This document shows, in pieces, positions 13,869 through 15,768 of a stretch of DNA of 15,768 bases (within the stretch, counting starts at the first letter, position 1; every line of letters starts with the position of its first letter). A program made the position numbers and the translations under genes. Source of the stretch: an uncultured Alphaproteobacteria bacterium. GTDB taxonomy: Bacteria; Pseudomonadota; Alphaproteobacteria; RF32; CAG-239. The stretch lies in contig CALXVW010000123.1 in NCBI GenBank assembly GCA_944392185.1, positions 1-15,768 on the forward strand, in the 5' to 3' direction. The notes beneath the pieces were generated by a model that was given only the letters and a program-made list of their open reading frames with translations, had not been told where the DNA came from and did no database searches.

Positions 13869-15303
13869 ATCGGATTATATGTTGGGTGATTTTTGTGCGA
13901 GGGCTTTGTGGCTCAAAAAGCACAAACCAAAGCTCTTGCCGCAGACCGAAAATGAATGGTGTGCGAGTGGCTATGATGTGCAAAATCTTGCTCAAAAGCT
14001 CTATCCCGGAGGGGTGGTGGTTCCTTGTCAAATATGGGAGTTTGATAAAGGAGCGGAGTTAACAAAGACTTTGAGTGCACAACACGATATCTTGTTTGAG
14101 GCCGTGGCTAAGTTGCCTTTGGGGCCCGTGTGTCGTATCGATATATTGCAAAAAGAGGGAAGAAAGTGGAACCTGATAGAAATTAAGGCCACTACCTCCG
14201 TGCAAGATGATCATATCAAGGATTTGGCTTTTCAATATTTTGTTTTTTCCAATGCCGGATATAAAATTAAAAATTGTTATGTATTGCATTTGAATAAAGA
14301 TTATAATCGTAAGAAGAAATTAAATATAAAAAAGCTTTTTACGCTCAAAAATGTTACCGATGATGTTCTTGACTTATATGAAGAAACTAAAGAACAGATT
14401 CTCTTCTTATCGGAAATACAAGAACAGGAAAAAGAGCCGCGGGCGCCGATTTATAAGAGTTGTCAACAGTGTGATTTTTATGATTATTGTTGCAAAAAAG
14501 TTCCCCAATATTCCATTTGGGATATTTTTTCCGCCCCAACGGCAGATAAAATATTTAAAAAAATTAAATCTTATGACATTAATGATTTAAATGCTTCTGA
14601 TTATGACGGAAAGCAGTTTATTGATATTGATGCGTGGCAAAAACAGAAAATTCATTGTGAAAAAGATAATATCCGAGGTTTCTTAAATACTTTGAAATAT
14701 CCTTTGTATTATTTGGATTATGAAACCATAGAGCCGGCGATCCCTCTGTTTGAAAATTCAAGGCCTTATCAGCAAATTCCGTTTCAGTTTTCTTTGCACG
14801 TTCAAAAGACTGTCGGTGGAAAAGTAACTCATTTCGGTTTTTTGCATCAGGACAAAAGCGATCCACGCAGAGATTTGGCAGAAGCTCTTGTCGAAAAGTG
14901 CGGAAAGAGAGGCTCCGTTATTGTTTATAATGAAAATTTTGAAAAAAAACGTAATGAAGAACTGGCACAATTGTTTCCCGACTTGGCAAAGGATATTTTG
15001 AACATTAATAAAAGAATTGTAGACTTGTTGGTGCCTTTTCGCAGTAGAGCTTTGTATCATTACAAGCAGCACAGTTCTGCTTCAATAAAAAAGGTTTTAC
15101 CCGCTTTTACCAAGCTTAGTTACGATAAACTTGATATAAAAAACGGCGGTGAAGCCATGGATGGGTATTTTAAATTTATAAATGGTGAATTGACACCGAA
15201 GGAAGAGGATATCTTGTTTTCTGGCTTGGATAAATATTGCGCGCAAGATACTTATGCCATGGTTTTGTTGATGGATGTTTTATATAAAAAAGCAAAATCA
15301 TAA
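13855..15303 (+). CDS. Cas4/RecB-like Fe-S nuclease fused to DEDD exonuclease domain (DUF2779)
   Basis: A 482-aa protein in two parts. The N-terminal part (about 1-215) is a RecB/Cas4-like PD-(D/E)XK nuclease: Asp96 (CRIDIL), Glu109-x-Lys111 (LIEIKATT) and Gln127, with Cys14 plus Cys203, Cys206 and Cys212 (C-x2-C-x5-C), the spacing that holds a [4Fe-4S] cluster in Cas4 and AddB. The C-terminal part (about 280-480) is DUF2779, an RNase H-fold 3'-5' exonuclease-like domain: Asp288-x-Glu290 (YLDYETI), the YNENFEK segment (358-364), Asp390 and Tyr461-x3-Asp465 (YCAQDTYAM). Both active sites appear intact. It is the last gene of the cluster and overlaps the PD-(D/E)XK gene by 14 nt. Dual nuclease action on DNA or RNA ends is inferred. 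Confidence 0.88.
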   Translation: MKLSKSDYMLGDFCARALWLKKHKPKLLPQTENEWCASGYDVQNLAQKLYPGGVVVPCQIWEFDKGAELTKTLSAQHDILFEAVAKLPLGPVCRIDILQKEGRKWNLIEIKATTSVQDDHIKDLAFQYFVFSNAGYKIKNCYVLHLNKDYNRKKKLNIKKLFTLKNVTDDVLDLYEETKEQILFLSEIQEQEKEPRAPIYKSCQQCDFYDYCCKKVPQYSIWDIFSAPTADKIFKKIKSYDINDLNASDYDGKQFIDIDAWQKQKIHCEKDNIRGFLNTLKYPLYYLDYETIEPAIPLFENSRPYQQIPFQFSLHVQKTVGGKVTHFGFLHQDKSDPRRDLAEALVEKCGKRGSVIVYNENFEKKRNEELAQLFPDLAKDILNINKRIVDLLVPFRSRALYHYKQHSSASIKKVLPAFTKLSYDKLDIKNGGEAMDGYFKFINGELTPKEEDILFSGLDKYCAQDTYAMVLLMDVLYKKAKS

Positions 15304-15639
15304 TATTGTTCGGACGGTATCGTAAGAGCAAATGTGTATGTTATGCTCTTCATCTTCTTTAACAAACCAACCGCCTCTTTTGTCTATCTGATTGTAATAG
15401 CAAAATTTAATCGGAAAGCCGTTTTCATCAAAACGCCATTCTTGGTAGCCTGATTGGGCAATGTACTCACAATGTCTCCAATACAGGTGAATTTTTTGAG
15501 GTATTTGTGTTTTCATAGGGGTATAATAAGGTGCACTAACGTCAGTTTGTGTCGTAGCTTTGAAATTTATATCTATGTATTGTGGTTTTTGAAACAGAAA
15601 AATATTTCCATTTCCTATACAGAGAGCAACCAACTCCAC
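15298..15639 (-). CDS. Doubtful ORF, hypothetical protein
   Basis: An open frame of 113 codons starting at a GTG (15639-15637) with no ribosome site, or 72 codons from ATG 15516, also without one. The composition is protein-like in its last 70 residues (WRFDENGFPIKFCYYNQ, GGWFVKEDEEHNIHICSY), rich in aromatic and charged residues, but no domain is recognised. It overlaps the end of the DUF2779 gene by 6 nt, tail to tail, and its 5' end lies in the left arm of the terminal inverted repeat. It may be the 3' remnant of a gene interrupted by that repeat, or a small accessory protein. Confidence 0.35.
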   Translation of the reverse strand: MELVALCIGNGNIFLFQKPQYIDINFKATTQTDVSAPYYTPMKTQIPQKIHLYWRHCEYIAQSGYQEWRFDENGFPIKFCYYNQIDKRGGWFVKEDEEHNIHICSYDTVRTIL

Positions 15640-15768
15640 AAATTAACTCAGTTAGCACAGGCAAACAATCGTGAATTTAACACCCATAGCTAGCAAAAGA
15701 GCCTTTTGCTAGCTATGGGTGTTAAATTCACGGTTGTTTGCCTGCGCTAACTGAGTTAATTTGTGGAG
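15634..15768. repeat. Long near-perfect inverted repeat (hairpin) at the window end
   Basis: Arms of 66 nt (15634-15699 and 15703-15768) are reverse complements except for two mismatches (A15657 opposite C15745, T15669 opposite G15733), around a 3-nt loop AGC. The right arm stops at the last base of the window, so the true outer limit is unknown and the palindrome may be longer. There is no T-run after the stem, so it is not a standard terminator. It could be a fold-back element, a small palindromic mobile repeat, or an assembly turn-back at a contig end. Confidence 0.9.

Noticed and set aside
15634..15768. The terminal palindrome as an intrinsic terminator for the nuclease cluster
   Set aside because: The stem is far too long, no T-run follows it within the window, and it lies 330 nt past the last stop codon.
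1..15768. CRISPR array, tRNA, rRNA, integrase or transposase
   Set aside because: No spaced direct repeats, cloverleaf, rRNA segment or recombinase motif was seen on either strand by reading; no search tool was run.

Overview
The window reads as a chromosomal segment of a low-GC, probably Gram-negative bacterium. Evidence: Sec-type signal peptides on several redox proteins, a large MscS-type channel with a periplasmic N-terminus, sigma70-like TTGACA/TATAAT promoters and AGGAG ribosome sites. An uncultured, host-associated alphaproteobacterium would fit, but this is a guess; nothing here fixes the taxon. No rRNA, tRNA, CRISPR array, transposase or integrase gene was seen.

Region 1 (1-3042) is a MerR-controlled redox/electrophile-stress locus. 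A minus-strand operon runs from 2483 to 147: exported cupin, membrane-anchored carboxymuconolactone-decarboxylase-family (CMD) protein, exported flavodoxin, cytosolic FMN reductase with a four-Cys cluster motif. It ends at a bidirectional terminator (63-91), just past which the first nine codons of another minus-strand gene run off the window. A divergent MerR gene (2608-3042) has a Cys at residue 54, as in the NmlR/AdhR subfamily. The operon promoter has the 19-bp -35/-10 spacer and dyad typical of MerR activators.

Region 2 (3039-9446) holds a 785-aa MscS channel, a NUDIX hydrolase, a HAD phosphatase and an unusual 820-aa fusion: four membrane helices, metallophosphoesterase, DUF362 and TM1506/DUF1893. 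A near-identical copy of the MerR promoter/operator (23 of 26 bases) lies immediately upstream of the fusion gene, so it is probably in the same regulon. That promoter also shows that translation starts at 9446 rather than at the upstream ATG at 9485.

Region 3 (9608-15303) is a tightly packed plus-strand cluster: a protein with two AAA+ ATPase domains, a WYL-domain regulator, a PD-(D/E)XK nuclease and a Cas4-like Fe-S nuclease fused to a DEDD-type exonuclease domain (DUF2779). Composition and spacing suggest a nucleic-acid-processing or defence module. This is the best candidate here for an undescribed system, but its function is inferred from domains only.

Region 4 (15304-15768) has one doubtful minus-strand ORF and ends in a hairpin with 66-nt arms, a 3-nt loop and two mismatches that runs exactly to the last base of the window.
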